Below are positions 1-13,288 of a stretch of DNA of 64,000 nt, piece after piece. The DNA lies in contig OY970823.1 in assembly GCA_963853835.1 (NCBI GenBank), positions 7,458,001-7,522,000 of the forward strand. Reading direction: 5' to 3'. Position numbers and translations under genes: made by a program. Position 1 is the stretch's first letter; every line of letters begins with the position of its first letter. This DNA comes from Calendula officinalis (taxonomy: Eukaryota; Streptophyta; Magnoliopsida; Asterales; Asteraceae). Under the pieces are notes generated by a model, which was not told where the DNA came from, ran no database searches, and saw only the letters and a program-made list of their open reading frames with translations.

Positions 1-715
1 AAGTGGTGTTCGGGCCGAAGTGGGATGTTCGGGCCGAAGTGGTGTTCGGGCCGAAGTGGTGTTCGGGCCGAAGTTCGGTGTTCCTGCCGAGGATGATGTT
101 CAGGCCGAGGTTGAAGTTCGGGCCGAGGTTGGAGTTCGGGCCGAGGTTGACGTTCGGGCCGAGGTTGAAGTTCGGGCCGAAAATGAAGTTCGGGACGGGT
201 ACAGTGAAGAGTTCGGGCCGAACTTGTTCTTGGCAGTGACGAACGAACCAGCTATTTTGGTTATTCGTGGGCGTGAAACGGACACCCGAGTTGAAAGTTA
301 TTAATGTTTTAGTATAGCACCTTTTGTCACACAATCTTGGATATTGAAGAGTTCGGGCCGAAGAGGGATGTTCGGGCCGAAGTGGTGTTCGGGCCGAAGT
401 GGGTTGTTCGGGGCGAAGTGGTGTTCGGACCGAAGTGGTGTTCGGACCGAAGTGGTGTTCGGGCCGAGGATGATGTTCGTGCCGAGGTTGAAGTTCGGGT
501 CGAGGTCGGAGTTCGGGCCGAGGTTGAAAAGTTCGGGCCGAGGTTGAAGTTCGGGCCGAGGTTGAAGTTCGGGCCGGGAACAGTGAAGAGTTTGGGTCGA
601 ACTCGTTCTTGGCAGTGACGAACGAACCATCTATTTTGGTTACTCGTGGGCGTGAAACGGACATCCGAGCTGAAAGTTATGAATGTTTTAGTATAGCACC
701 TTTTGTCACACAATC

Positions 716-3633
716 TTGGATATTGAAGAGTTTGGGCCGAAGAGGGATGTTCGGGCCGAACTGGTGTTCGGGCCGAAGTGGGATGTTCGGGCCGAAGTGG
801 TGTTCGGGCCGATGTTCGGTCTTCGGGCCGAGGATGATGTTCGGGCCGAGGTTGAAGTTCGGGCCGAGGTCGGAGTTCGGGCCGAAAATGAAGTTCGGGC
901 CGGGAACAGTGAAGAGTTCGGGCCGAACTTGTTCTTGGCAGTGACGAACGAACCACCTATTTTGGTTACTCGTGGGCGTGAAACGGACACACGAGCTGAA
1001 AGTTATGAATGTTTTAGTGTAGCACCTTTTGTCACTCAATCTGCGATATTGAAGAGTTCAGGCCGAAGAGGGATGTTCGGGCCGAAGTGGTGTTCGGGCC
1101 GAAGTGGGATGTTCGGGCCGAACTTCGGTGTTCGGGCCGATGATGTTCGGGCCGAGGTTGAAGTTCGGGCCGAGGTCGGAGTTCGGGCCGAGGTTGAAGT
1201 TCGGGCCGAAAATGAAGTTCGGGCCGGGAACAGTGAAGAGTTCGGGCCGAACTTGTTCTTGGCAGTGACGAACGAACCAGCTATTTTGGTTACTCGTGGG
1301 CGTGAAACGGACACCCGAGCTGAAAGTTATGAATGTTTTAGTATAGCACCTTTTGTCACACAATCTTGGATATTGAAGAGTTAAGGCCGAAGAGGGATGT
1401 TCGGGCCGAAGTTCGGTGTTCGGCCGAGGATGATGTTCAGGCCGAGGTTGAAGTTCGGGCCGAGGTTGGAGTTCGGGCCGAGGTTGAAGTTCGGGCCGAG
1501 GTTGAAGTTCGGGCCGAAAATGAAATTCGGGCCGGGAACAGTGAAGAGTTCGGGCCGAACTTGTTCTTGGCAGTGACGAACGAACCAGCTATTTTGGTTA
1601 CTCGTGGGCGTGAAACGGACACCCGAGCTGAAAGTTATTAATGTTTTAGTATAGCACATTTTGTCACACAATCTTGGATATTGAAGAGTTCGGGCCGAAG
1701 AGGGATGTTCGGGCCGAAGTGGTGTTCGGGCCGAAGTGGGTTGTTCGGGCCGAAGTGGTGTTCGGACCGAAGTGGTGTTTGGGCCGAGGATGATGTTCGG
1801 GCCGAGGTTGAAGTTCGGGCCGAGGTCGGAGTTCGGGCCGAGGTTGAAGTTCGGGCCGAGGTTGAAGTTCGGGCCGAAAATGAAGTTCGGGCCGGGAACA
1901 GTGAAGAGTTCGGGCCGAACTTGTTCTTGGCAGTGACGAACGAACCAGCTATTTTGGTTACTCGTGGGCGTGAAACGGACACCCGAGCTGAAAGTTATTA
2001 ATGTTTTAGTATAGCACCTTTTGTCACACAATCTTGGATATTGAAGAGTTCGGGCCGAAGAGGGATGTTCGGGCGGAAGTGGTGTTCGGGCCGAAGTGAT
2101 TTGTTCGGGCCGAAGTGGTGTTCGGGCCGAAGTGGTGTTCGGACCGAAGTGGTGTTCGGGCCGAGGATGATGTTCGGGCCGAGGTTGAAGTTCGGGCCGA
2201 GGTCGGAGTTCGGGCCGAGGTTGAAGTTCGGGCCGAGGTTGAAGTTCGGGCCGAAAATGAAGTTCGGGCCGGGAACAGTGAAGAGTTTGGGCCGAACTCG
2301 TTCTTGACAGTTACGAACGAACCAGCTATTTTGGTTACACGTGGGCGTGAAACGGACATCCGAGCTGAAAGTTATGAATGTTTTAGTATAGCACCTTTTG
2401 TCACACAATCTTGGATATTGAAGAGTTCGGGCCGAAGAGGGATGTTCGGGCCGAAGTGGTGTTCGGGCCGAAGTGAGATGTTCAGGCCGAAGTGGTGTTC
2501 GGGCCGAAGTGGTGTTCGGGCCGAAGTTCGGTGTTCGGGCCGAGGATGATGATCGGGCCGAGGTTGAAGTTCGGGCCGAGGTCGGAGTTCGGGCCGAGGT
2601 TGAAGTTCGGGCCGAGGTTGAAGTTCGGGCCGAAAATGAAGTTCGAGCCGGGAACAGTGAAGAGTTCGGGCCGAACTTGTTCTTGGTAGTGACGAACGAA
2701 CCAGCTATTTTGGTTATTCGTGGGCGTGAAACGGACACCCGAGCTGAAAGTTATGAATGTTTTAGTATAGCACCTTTTGTCACACAATCTTGGATATTGA
2801 AGAGTTCGGGCCGAAGAGGGATGTTCGGGCCGAAGTGGTGTTCGGGCCGAAGTGGGATGTTCGGGCTGAAGTGGTGTTCGGGTCGAAGTTCGGTGTCGGG
2901 CCGAGGATGATGTTCGGGCCGAGGTTGAAGTTCGGGCCGAGGTCGGAGTTCGGGCCGAGGTTGAAGTTCGGGCCGAGGTTGAAGTTCGGGCAGAAAATGA
3001 AGTTCGGGCCAGGAACAGTGAAGAGTTCGGGCCGAACTTGTTCTTGGCAGTGACGAATGAACCAGCTATTTTGGTTACTCGTGGGCGTGAAACGGACACC
3101 CAAGCTGAAAGTTATAAATGTTTTAGTATAGCACCTTTTGTCACACAATCTTGGATATTGAAGAGTTCGGGCCGAACTTGTTCTTGGCAGTGACGAACGA
3201 ACCAGCTATTTTGGTTTCTCGTGGGCGTGAAACGGACACCCGAGCTGAAAGTTATGAATGTTTTAGTATAGCACCTTTTGTCACACAATCTTGGATATTG
3301 AAGAGTTAAGGCCGAAGAGGGATGTTCGGGCCGAAGTGGTGTTCGGGCCGAAGTGGGATGTTCGGGCCGAAGTGGTGTTCGGGCCGAAGTGGTGTTCGGG
3401 CCGAAGTTCGGTGTTCCGGCCGAGGATGATGTTCAGGCCGAGGTTGAAGTTCGGGCCGAGGTTGAAGTTCGGACCGAAAATGAAGTTCGGGCCGGGAACA
3501 GTGAAGAGTTCGGGCCGAACTTGTTCTTGGCAGTGACGAACGAACCAGCTATTTTGGTTACTCGTGGGCGTGAAACGGACACCCGAGCTGAAAGTTATTA
3601 ATGTTTTAGTATAGCACCTTTTGTCACACAATC
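716..3633 (+). repeat. Nine-unit higher-order block of array A, copy 1 (~2.92 kb)
   Basis: The ordered unit lengths are 326, 324, 308, 360, 377, 379, 361, 140 and 343. The same order recurs immediately downstream. Shared private variants include GCCGATGTTCGGTCTTCGGG in the first unit, a landmark reading TGCGATATT at 1,042, and GCCGAGGATGATGATCGGG near 2,545. The first unit is one 17 bp sub-repeat shorter than in copy 2. Confidence 0.88.
3151..3290 (+). repeat. Core-only array A unit (140 bp)
   Basis: Here the landmark is followed directly by GTTCGGGCCGAACTTG of the core, so the whole minisatellite is missing. The core reads TTTTGGTTTCTCGTGGG where most units have TTTTGGTTACTCGTGGG. The unit ends at a landmark followed by TTAAGGCCGAAG, the variant that always follows core-only units. 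Deletion by exchange between the first and last GTTCGGGCCGAA of a unit would produce this form. Confidence 0.9.
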
Positions 3634-6567
3634 TTGGATATTGAAGAGTTCGGGCCGAAGAGGGATGTTCGGGCCGAAGTGGTGTTCGGGCCGAAGTGGG
3701 ATGTTCGGGCCGAAGTGGTGTTCGGGCCGAAGTGGTGTTCGGGCCGATGTTCGGTCTTCGGGCCGAGGATGATGTTCGGGCCGAGGTTGAAGTTCGGGCC
3801 GAGGTCGGAGTTCGGGCCGAAAATGAAGTTCGGGCCGGGAACAGTGAAGAGTTCGGGCCGAACTTGTTCTTGGCAGTGACGAACGAACCACCTATTTTGG
3901 TTACTCGTGGGCGTGAAACGGACACACGAGCTGAAAGTTATGAATGTTTTAGTGTAGCACCTTTTGTCACTCAATCTGCGATATTGAAGAGTTCAGGCCG
4001 AAGAGGGATGTTCGGGCCGAAGTGGTGTTCGGGCCGAAGTGGGATGTTCGGGCCGAACTTCGGTGTTCGGGCCGATGATGTTCGGGCCGAGGTTGAAGTT
4101 CGGGCCGAGGTCGGAGTTCGGGCCGAGGTTGAAGTTCGGGCCGAAAATGAAGTTCGGGCCGGGAACAGTGAAGAGTTCGGGCCGAACTTGTTCTTGGCAG
4201 TGACGAACGAACCAGCTATTTTGGTTACTCGTGGGCGTGAAACGGACACCCGAGCTGAAAGTTATGAATGTTTTAGTATAGCACCTTTTGTCACACAATC
4301 TTGGATATTGAAGAGTTAAGGCCGAAGAGGGATGTTCGGGCCGAAGTTCGGTGTTCGGCCGAGGATGATGTTCAGGCCGAGGTTGAAGTTCGGGCCGAGG
4401 TCGGAGTTCGGGCCGAGGTTGAAGTTCGGGCCGAGGTTGAAGTTCGGGCCGAAAATGAAATTCGGGCCGGGAACAGTGAAGAGTTCGGGCCGAACTTGTT
4501 CTTGGCAGTGACGAACGAACCAGCTATTTTGGTTACTCGTGGGCGTGAAACGGACACCCGAGCTGAAAGTTATTAATGTTTTAGTATAGCACATTTTGTC
4601 ACACAATCTTGGATATTGAAGAGTTCGGGTCGAAGAGGGATGTTCGGGCCGAAGTGGTGTTCGGGCCGAAGTGGGTTGTTCGGGCCGAAGTGGTGTTCGG
4701 ACCGAAGTGGTGTTTGGGCCGAGGATGATGTTCGGGCCGAGGTTGAAGTTCGGGCCGAGGTCGGAGTTCGGGCCGAGGTTGAAGTTCGGACCGAGGTTGA
4801 AGTTCGGGCCGAAAATGAAGTTCGGGCCGGGAACAGTGAAGAGTTCGGGCCGAACTTGTTCTTGGCAGTGACGAACGAACCAGCTATTTTGGTTACTCGT
4901 GGGCGTGAAACGGACACCCGAGCTGAAAGTTATTAATGTTTTAGTATAGCACCTTTTGTCACACAATCTTGGATATTGAAGAGTTCGGGCCGAAGAGGGA
5001 TGTTCGGGCGGAAGTGGTGTTCGGGCCGAAGTGGGTTGTTCGGGCCGAAGTGGTGTTCGGGCCGAAGTGGTGTTCGGACCGAAGTGGTGTTCGGGCCGAG
5101 GATGATGTTCGGGCCGAGGTTGAAGTTCGGGCCGAGGTCGGAGTTCGGGCCGAGGTTGAAGTTCGGGTCGTGGTTGAAGTTCGGGCCGAAAATGAAGTTC
5201 GGGCCGGGAACAGTGAAGAGTTTGGGCCGAACTCGTTCTTGACAGTTACGAACGAACCAGCTATTTTGGTTACACGTGGGCGTGAAACGGACATCCGAGC
5301 TGAAAGTTATGAATGTTTTAGTATAGCACCTTTTGTCACACAATCTTGGATATTGAAGAGTTCGGGCCGAAGAGGGATGTTCGGGCCGAAGTGGTGTTCG
5401 GGCCGAAGTGAGATGTTCAGGCCGAAGTGGTGTTCGGGCCGAAGTGGTGTTCGGGCCGAAGTTCGGTGTTCGGGCCGAGGATGATGATCGGGCCGAGGTT
5501 GAAGTTCGGGCCGAGGTCGGAGTTCGGGCCGAGGTTGAAGTTCGGGCCGAGGTTGAAGTTCGGGCCGAAAATGAAGTTCGAGCCGGGAACAGTGAAGAGT
5601 TCGGGCCGAACTTGTTCTTGGTAGTGACGAACGAACCAGCTATTTTGGTTATTCGTGGGCGTGAAACGGACACCCGAGCTGAAAGTTATGAATGTTTTAG
5701 TATAGCACCTTTTGTCACACAATCTTGGATATTGAAGAGTTCGGGCCGAAGAGGGATGTTCGGGCCGAAGTGGTGTTCGGGCCGAAGTGGGATGTTCGGG
5801 CTGAAGTGGTGTTCGGGCCGAAGTTCGGTGTCGGGCCGAGGATGATGTTCGGGCCGAGGTTGAAGTTCGGGCCGAGGTCGGAGTTCGGGCCGAGGTTGAA
5901 GTTCGGGCCGAGGTTGAAGTTCGGGCAGAAAATGAAGTTCGGGCCAGGAACAGTGAAGAGTTCGGGCCGAACTTGTTCTTGGCAGTGACGAATGAACCAG
6001 CTATTTTGGTTACTCGTGGGCGTGAAACGGACACCCAAGCTGAAAGTTATAAATGTTTTAGTATAGCACCTTTTGTCACACAATCTTGGATATTGAAGAG
6101 TTCGGGCCGAACTTGTTCTTGGCAGTGACGAACGAACCAGCTATTTTGTTTCTCGTGGGCGTGAAACGGACACCCGAGCTGAAAGTTATGAATGTTTTAG
6201 TATAGCACCTTTTGTCACACAATCTTGGATATTGAAGAGTTAAGGCCGAAGAGGGATGTTCGGGCCGAAGTGGTGTTCGGGCCGAAGTGGGATGTTCGGG
6301 CCGAAGTGGTGTTCGGGCCGAAGTGGTGTTCGGGCCGAAGTTCGGTGTTCCGGCCGAGGATGATGTTCAGGCCGAGGTTGAAGTTCGGGCCGAGGTTGAA
6401 GTTCGGGCCGAAAATGAAGTTCGGGCCGGGAACAGTGAAGAGTTCGGGCCGAACTTGTTCTTGGCAGTGACGAACGAACCAGCTATTTTGGTTACTCGTG
6501 GGCGTGAAACGGACACCCGAGCTGAAAGTTATTAATGTTTTAGTATAACACCTTTTGTCACACAATC
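3634..6567 (+). repeat. Nine-unit higher-order block of array A, copy 2 (~2.93 kb)
   Basis: Unit lengths are 343, 324, 308, 360, 377, 379, 361, 139 and 343, matching copy 1 unit for unit at a 2,934-2,935 bp offset. Differences are single bases, for example CGGGTCGTGGTTGAAG near 5,166, plus the one-base deletion in the core-only unit at 6,086. Confidence 0.88.
6086..6224 (+). repeat. Core-only array A unit (139 bp, one-base deletion)
   Basis: This is the counterpart of the unit at 3,151, about 2,935 bp downstream. It carries a one-base deletion (TTTTGTTTCTCG for TTTTGGTTTCTCG) near 6,148. That deletion is shared with the unit at 13,150 and absent at 3,151, so it orders the duplications. Confidence 0.9.
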
Positions 6568-8376
6568 TTGGATATTGAAGAGTTCGGGCCGAAGAGGGAT
6601 GTTCGGGCCGAAGTGGTGTTTGGGCCGAAGTGGGTTGTTCGGGCCGAAATGGTGTTCGGGCCGAGGATGATGTTCGTGCCGAGGTTGAAGTTCGGGCCGA
6701 GGTCGAAGTTCGGGCCGAGGTTGAAGTTCGGGCCGAGGTTGAAGTTCGGGCCGAAAATGAAGTTCGGGCCGGGAACAGTGAAGAGTTTGGGCCGAACTCG
6801 TTCTTGACAGTTACGAACGAACCAGCTATTTTGGTTACTCGTGGGCGTGAAACGGACATCCGAGCTGAAAGTTATGAATGTTTTAGTTTAGCACCTTTTG
6901 TCACACAATCTTGGATATTGAAGAGTTCGGGCCGAAGAGGGATGTTCGGGCCGACGTGGTGTTCGGGCCGAAGTTCGGTGTTGGGGCCGAGGATGATGTT
7001 CGGGCCGAGGTTGAAGTTCGGGCCGAGGTTGGAGTTCGGGCCGAGGTTGAAGTTCGGGCCGAGGTTGAAGTTCGGACCGAAAATGAAGTTCGGGCCGGGA
7101 ACAGTGAAGAGTTCGGGCCGAACTTGTTCTTGGCAGTGACGAACGAACCAGCTATTTTGGTTACTCGTGGGCGTGAAACGGACACCCGAGCTGAAAGTTA
7201 TTAATGTTTTAGTATAGCACCTTTTGTCACACAATCTTGGATATTGAAGAGTTCGGGCCGAAGAGGGATGTTCGGGCCGAAGTGGTGTTCGGGCCGAAGT
7301 GGGATGTTCGGGATGAAGTGGTGTTCGGGCCGAAGAGGGATGTTCGGGCCGAAGTGGTGTTCGGGCCGAAGTGGGATGTTCGGGCCGAAGTGGTGTTCGG
7401 ACCGAAGTTCGGTGTTCGGGCCGAGGATGATGTTCGGGCCGAGGTTGAAGTTCGGGCCGAGGTCGGAGTTCGGGCCGAGGTTGAAGTTCGGGCCGAAAAT
7501 GAAGTTCGGGCCGGGAACAGTGAAGAGTTCGGGCCGAACTTGTTCTTGGCAGTGACGAACGAACCAGCTATTTTGGTTACTCGTGGGCGTGAAACGGACA
7601 CCCGAGCTGAAAGTTATGAATGTTTTAGTATAGCACCTTTTGTCACACAATCTTGGATATTGAAGAGTTCGGGCCGAAGAGGGATGTTCGGGCCGAAGTG
7701 GTGTTCGGGCCGAAGTGGGATGTTCGGGCTGAAGTGGTGTTCGGGCCGAAGTTCGCTGTTCGGGCCGAGGATGATGTTCGGGCCGAGGTTGAAGTTCGGG
7801 CCGAGGTCGGAGTTCGGGCCGAGGTTGAAGTTCGGGCCGAGGTTGAAGTTCGGGCAGAAAATGAAGTTCGGGCCGGGAACAGTGAAGAGTTCGGGCCGAA
7901 CTTGTTCTTGGCAGTGACGAACGAACCAGCTATTTTGGTTACTCGTGGGCGTGAAACGGACACACGAGCTGAAAGTTATGAATGTTTTAGTATAGCACCT
8001 TTTGTCACACAATCTTGGATATTGAAGAGTTCGGGCCGAAGAGGGATGCTCGGGCCGAAGTGGTGTTCGGGCCGAAGTGGGATGTTCGGGCCGAAGTGGT
8101 GTTCGGGCCGAAGTTCGGTGTTCGGGCCGAGGATGATGTTCGGGCCGAGGTTGAAGTTCGGGCCGAGGTCGAAGTTCGGGCCGAGGTCGGAGTTCGGGCC
8201 GAGGTTGCAGTTCGGGCCGAAAATGAAGTCCGGGCCGGGAACAGTGAAGAGTTTGGGCCGAACTTGTTCTTGGCAGTGACGAACGAACCAGCTATTTTGG
8301 TTACTCGTGGGCGTGAAACGGACACCCAAGCTGAAAGTTATGAATGTTTTAGTATAGCACCTTTTGTCACACAATC

Positions 8377-8516
8377 TTGGATATTGAAGGGTTCGGGCCG
8401 AACTTGTTCTTGGCAGTGACGAACGAACCAGCTATTTTGGTTACTCGTGGGCGTGAAACGGACACCCGAGCTGAAAGTTATGAATGTTTTAGTATAGCAC
8501 CTTTTGTCACACAATC
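8377..8516 (+). repeat. Core-only array A unit (140 bp)
   Basis: The landmark variant reads TTGGATATTGAAGGG (G for A near the end). The minisatellite is absent, and the TTACTCGTGGG core form is kept, unlike the units at 3,151 and 6,086. It may therefore be a separate deletion event or a converted copy. Its duplicate, with the same GAAGGG variant, is at 15,459. Confidence 0.88.
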
Positions 8517-9256
8517 TTGGATATTGAAGAGTTAAGGCCGAAGAGGGATGTTCGGGCCGAAGTGGTGTTCGGGCCGAAGTGGGATGTTCGGGCCGAAGTG
8601 GTGTTCGGGCCGAAGTGGTGTTCGGGCCGAAGTTCGGTGTTCCGGCCGAGGATGATGTTCAGGCCGAGGTTGAAGTTCGGGCCGAGGTTGGAGTTCGGGC
8701 CGAGGTTGAAGTTCGGGTCGAGGTTGAAGTTCGGGCCGGGAACAGTGAAGAGTTCGGGCCGAACTTGTTCTTGGCAGTGACGAACGAACCAGCTATTTTG
8801 GTTACTCGTGGGCGTGAAACGGACACCCGAGCTGAAAGTTATTAATGTTTTAGTATAGCACCTTTTGTCACACAATCTTGGATATTGAAGAGTTCGGGCC
8901 GAAGAGGGATGTTCGGGCGGAAGTGGTGTTCGGGCCGAAGTGGGATGTTCGGGCCGAAGTGGTGTTCGGGCCGAAGTGGTGTTCGGGCTGAAGTTCGGTG
9001 TTCGGGCCGAGGATGAAGTTCGGGCCGAGGTTGAAGTTCGGGCCGAGGTCGGAGTTCGGGCCGAGGTTGAAGTTCGGGCCGAGGTTGAAGTTCGGGCCGA
9101 AAATGTAGTTCGGGCCGGGAACAGTGAAGAGTTCGGGCCGAACTTGTTCTTGGCAGTGACGAACGAACCAGCTATTTTGGTTACTCGTGGGCGTGAAACC
9201 CACACCCGAGCTGAAAGTTATGAATGTTTTAGTATAGCACCTTTTGTCACACAATC

Positions 9257-10645
9257 TTGGATATTGAAGAGTTCGGGCCGAAGAGGGATGTTCGGGCCGA
9301 AGTGGTGTTCGGGCCGAAGTGGGATGTTCGGGCCGAAGTGGTGTTCGGGCCGAAGTTCGGTGTTCGGGCCGAAGATGATGTTCGGGTCGAGGTTGAAGTT
9401 CGGGCCGAGGTCGGAGTTCGGGCCGAGGTTGAAGTACGGGCCGAGGTTGAAGTTCGGGCCGAAAATGAAGTTCGGGCCGGGAACAGTGAAGAGTTCGGGC
9501 CGAACTTGTTCTTAGTAGTGACAAACGAACCAGCTATTTTGGTTACTCGTAGGCGTGAAACGAACACCCGAGCTGAAAGTTATGAATGTTTTAGTATAGC
9601 ACCTTTTGTCACACAATCTTGGATATTGAAGAGTTCGGGCCGAAGAGGGATGTTCGCGCCGAAGTGGTGTTCGGGCCGAAGTGGGATGTTCGGGCCGAAG
9701 TGGTGTTCGGGCAGAAGTGGTGTTCGGGCTGAGGATGATGTCCGGGCCGAGGTTGAAGTTCGGGCCGAAGTCGTAGTTCGGGCCGAGGTTGAAGTTCGGG
9801 CCGGGAACAGTGAAGAGTTCCGGCCGAATTTGTTCTTTGCAGTGACGAACGAACCAGCTATTTTGGTTACTCGTGGGCGTGAAACGGACACCCGAGCTGA
9901 AAGTTATGAATGTTTTAGTATAGCACCTTTTGTCACACAATCTTGGATATTGAAGAGTTCGGGCCGAAGAGGGATGTTCGGGCCGAAGTGGTGTTCGGGC
10001 CGAAGTGGTGTTCGGGCTGAGGATGATGTCCGGGCCGAGGTTGAAGTTCGGGCCGAGGTCGGAGTTCGGGCCGAGGTCGGAGTTCGGGCCGAGGTTGAAG
10101 TTCGGGCCGAAAATGAAGTTCGGGTCGGGAACAGTGAAGAGTTCGGGCCGAACTTGTTCTTGGCAGTGACGAACGAACCAGCTATTTTGGTTACTCGTGG
10201 GCGTGAAACGGACACCCGAGCTGAAAGTTATGAATGTTTTAGTATAACACCTTTTGTCACACAATCTTGGATATTGAAGAGTTCGGGCCGAAGAGGGATG
10301 TTCGGGCAGAAGTGGTGTTCGGGCCGAAGTGGGATGTTCGGGCCGAAGTGGTGTTCGGGCCGAAGTGTTGTTCGGGCCGAAGTTCGGTGTTCGGGCCGAG
10401 GATGATGTTCGGGCCGAGGTTGAAGTTCGGGCCGAGGTCGGAGTTCGGGCCGAGGTTGAAGTTCGGGCCGAGGTTGAAGTTCGGGCCGAAAATGTAGTTC
10501 GGGCCGGGAACAGTGAAGAGTTCGGGCCGAACTTGTTCTTGGCAGTGACGAACGAACCAGCTATTTTGGTTACTCGTGGGCGTGAAACGCACACCCGAGC
10601 TGAAAGTTATGAATGTTTTAGTATAGCACCTTTTGACACACAATC
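9257..10645 (+). repeat. ~1.4 kb four-unit block of array A, copy 1
   Basis: Unit lengths are 362, 324, 324 and 379. Private markers are GTTCGCGCCGAAG near 9,654, GGGCCGAAGTCGTAG near 9,767 and GAATTTGTTCTTTGCAGTG near 9,825. The two 324 bp units are divisible by three and carry TATGAATG rather than TATTAATG, so long frames cross the unit boundaries by chance. Confidence 0.83.
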
Positions 10646-11672
10646 TTGGATATTGAAGAGTTCGGGCCGAAGAGGGATGTTCGGGCCGAAGTGGTGTTCG
10701 GGCCGAAGTGGGATGTTCGGGCCGAAGTGGTGTTCGGGCCGAAGTGGTGTTCGGGCCGAAGTTCGGTGTTCGGGCCGAAGATGATGTTCGGGTCGAGGTT
10801 GAAGTTCGGGCCGAGGTCGGAGTTCGGGCCGAGGTTGAAGTACGGGCCGAGGTTGAAGTTCGGGCCGAAAATGAAGTTCGGGCCGGGAACAGTGAAGAGT
10901 TCGGGCCGAACTTGTTCTTAGTAGTGACAAACGAACCAGCTATTTTGGTTACTCGTAGGCGTGAAACGAACACCCGAGCTGAAAGTTATGAATGTTTTAG
11001 TATAGCACCTTTTGTCACACAATCTTGGATATTGAAGAGTTCGGGCCGAAGAGGGATGTTCGCGCCGAAGTGGTGTTCGGGCCGAAGTGGGATGTTCGGG
11101 CCGAAGTGGTGTTCGGGCAGAAGTGGTGTTCGGGCTGAGGATGATGTCCGGGCCGAGGTTGAAGTTCGGGCCGAAGTCGTAGTTCGGGCCGAGGTTGAAG
11201 TTCGGGCCGGGAACAGTGAAGAGTTCCGGCCGAATTTGTTCTTTGCAGTGACGAACGAACCAGCTATTTTGGTTACTCGTGGGCGTGAAACGGACACCCG
11301 AGCTGAAAGTTATGAATGTTTTAGTATAGCACCTTTTGTCACACAATCTTGGATATTGAAGAGTTCGGGCCGAAGAGGGATGTTCGGGCCGAAGTGGTGT
11401 TCGGGCCGAAGTGGTGTTCGGGCTGAGGATGATGTCCGGGCCGAGGTTGAAGTTCGGGCCGAGGTCGGAGTTCGGGCCGAGGTCGGAGTTCGGGCCGAGG
11501 TTGAAGTTCGGGCCGAAAATGAAGTTCGGGTCGGGAACAGTGAAGAGTTCGGGCCGAACTTGTTCTTGGCAGTGACGAACGAACCAGCTATTTTGGTTAC
11601 TCGTGGGCGTGAAACGGACACCCGAGCTGAAAGTTATGAATGTTTTAGTATAGCACATTTTGTCACACAATC
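10646..11672 (+). repeat. ~1.4 kb block of array A, copy 2 (three units retained)
   Basis: Unit lengths are 379, 324 and 324, with the same private markers as copy 1 (GTTCGCGCCG near 11,060, GAAGTCGTAG near 11,172, TTCTTTGCAGTG). The next unit (11,673) belongs to the 4,609 type, so the block breaks here. Confidence 0.82.
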
Positions 11673-13149
11673 TTGGATATTGAAGAGTTCGGGTCGAAGA
11701 GGGATGTTCGGGCCGAAGTGGTGTTCGGGCCGAAGTGGGTTGTTCGGGCCGAAGTGGTGTTCGGACCGAAGTGGTGTTTGGGCCGAGGATGATGTTCGGG
11801 CCGAGGTTGAAGTTCGGGCCGAGGTCGGAGTTCGGGCCGAGGTTGAAGTTCGGGCCGAGGTTGAAGTTCGGGCCGAAAATGAAGTTCGGGCCGGGAACAG
11901 TGAAGAGTTCGGGCCGAACTTGTTCTTGGCAGTGACGAACGAACCAGCTATTTTGGTTACTCGTGGGCGTGAAACGGACACCCGAGCTGAAAGTTATTAA
12001 TGTTTTAGTATAGCACCTTTTGTCACACAATCTTGGATATTGAAGAGTTCGGGCCGAAGAGGGATGTTCGGGCGGAACTGGTGTTCGGGCCGAAGTGGGT
12101 TGTTCGGGCCGAAGTGGTGTTCGGGCCGAAGTGGTGTTCGGACCGAAGTGGTGTTCGGGCCGAGGATGATGTTCGGGCCGAGGTTGAAGTTCGGGCCGAG
12201 GTCGGAGTTCGGGCCGAGGTTGAAGTTCGGGCCGTGGTTGAAGTTCGGGCCGAAAATGAAGTTCGGGCCGGGAACAGTGAAGAGTTTGGGCCGAACTCGT
12301 TCTTGACAGTTACGAACGAACCAGCTATTTTGGTTACACGTGGGCGTGAAACGGACATCCGAGCTGAAAGTTATGAATGTTTTAGTATAGCACCTTTTGT
12401 CACACAATCTTGGATATTGAAGAGTTCGGGCCGAAGAGGGATGTTCGGGCCGAAGTGGTGTTCGGGCCGAAGTGAGATGTTCAGGCCGAAGTGGTGTTCG
12501 GGCCGAAGTGGTGTTCGGGCCGAAGTTCGGTGTTCGGGCCGAGGATGATGATCGGGCCGAGGTTGAAGTTCGGGCCGAGGTCGGAGTTCGGGCCGAGGTT
12601 GAAGTTCGGGCCGAGGTTGAAGTTCGGGCCGAAAATGAAGTTCGAGCCGGGAACAGTGAAGAGTTCGGGCCGAACTTGTTCTTGGTAGTGACGAACGAAC
12701 CAGCTATTTTGGTTATTCGTGGGCGTGAAACGGACACCCGAGCTGAAAGTTATGAATGTTTTAGTATAGCACCTTTTGTCACACAATCTTGGATATTGAA
12801 GAGTTCGGGCCGAAGAGGGATGTTCGGGCCGAAGTGGTGTTCGGGCCGAAGTGGGATGTTCGGGCTGAAGTGGTGTTCGGGCCGAAGTTCGGTGTCGGGC
12901 CGAGGATGATGTTCGGGCCGAGGTTGAAGTTCGGGCCGAGGTCGGAGTTCGGGCCGAGGTTGAAGTTCGGGCCGAGGTTGAAGTTCGGGCAGAAAATGAA
13001 GTTCGGGCCAGGAACAGTGAAGAGTTCGGGCCGAACTTGTTCTTGGCAGTGACGAATGAACCAGCTATTTTGGTTACTCGTGGGCGTGAAACGGACACCC
13101 AAGCTGAAAGTTATAAATGTTTTAGTATAGCACCTTTTGTCACACAATC

Positions 13150-13288
13150 TTGGATATTGAAGAGTTCGGGCCGAACTTGTTCTTGGCAGTGACGAACGAA
13201 CCAGCTATTTTGTTTCTCGTGGGCGTGAAACGGACACCCGAGCTGAAAGTTATGAATGTTTTAGTATAGCACCTTTTGTCACACAATC
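13150..13288 (+). repeat. Core-only array A unit (139 bp), copy of the 6,086 unit
   Basis: It carries the same one-base deletion in TTTTGTTTCTCG as the unit at 6,086, and lies 7,064 bp downstream of it. This supports derivation of the 11.7-16.7 kb segment from the 4.6-9.6 kb segment. Confidence 0.9.

Larger units (their letters stand above)
4609..9618 (+). repeat. ~5 kb segment of array A, duplicated at 11,673 (source copy)
   Basis: Unit lengths from here are 360, 377, 379, 361, 139, 343, 343, 326, 416, 362, 362, 140, 361, 379 and 362. The same series with small indels starts at 11,673. It includes the right part of nine-unit copy 2, so the segment was copied after the 2.93 kb duplication. 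Confidence 0.85.

Noticed and set aside
9257..12000. Long forward open frames (382 and 430 codons) with repeated VRAEVE and FGPRLK peptides in array A
   Set aside because: Several frames on both strands are open at once. Most unit lengths are not multiples of three, so the frame is not kept from unit to unit. Continuity depends on single-base variants (TATGAATG or TATTAATG). This is what a stop-poor minisatellite gives by chance.
10918..12030. Reverse-strand open frame of 370 codons in array A
   Set aside because: It overlaps the forward frame over the same repeats and encodes the reverse reading of the same core and sub-repeats. There is no independent sign of coding.
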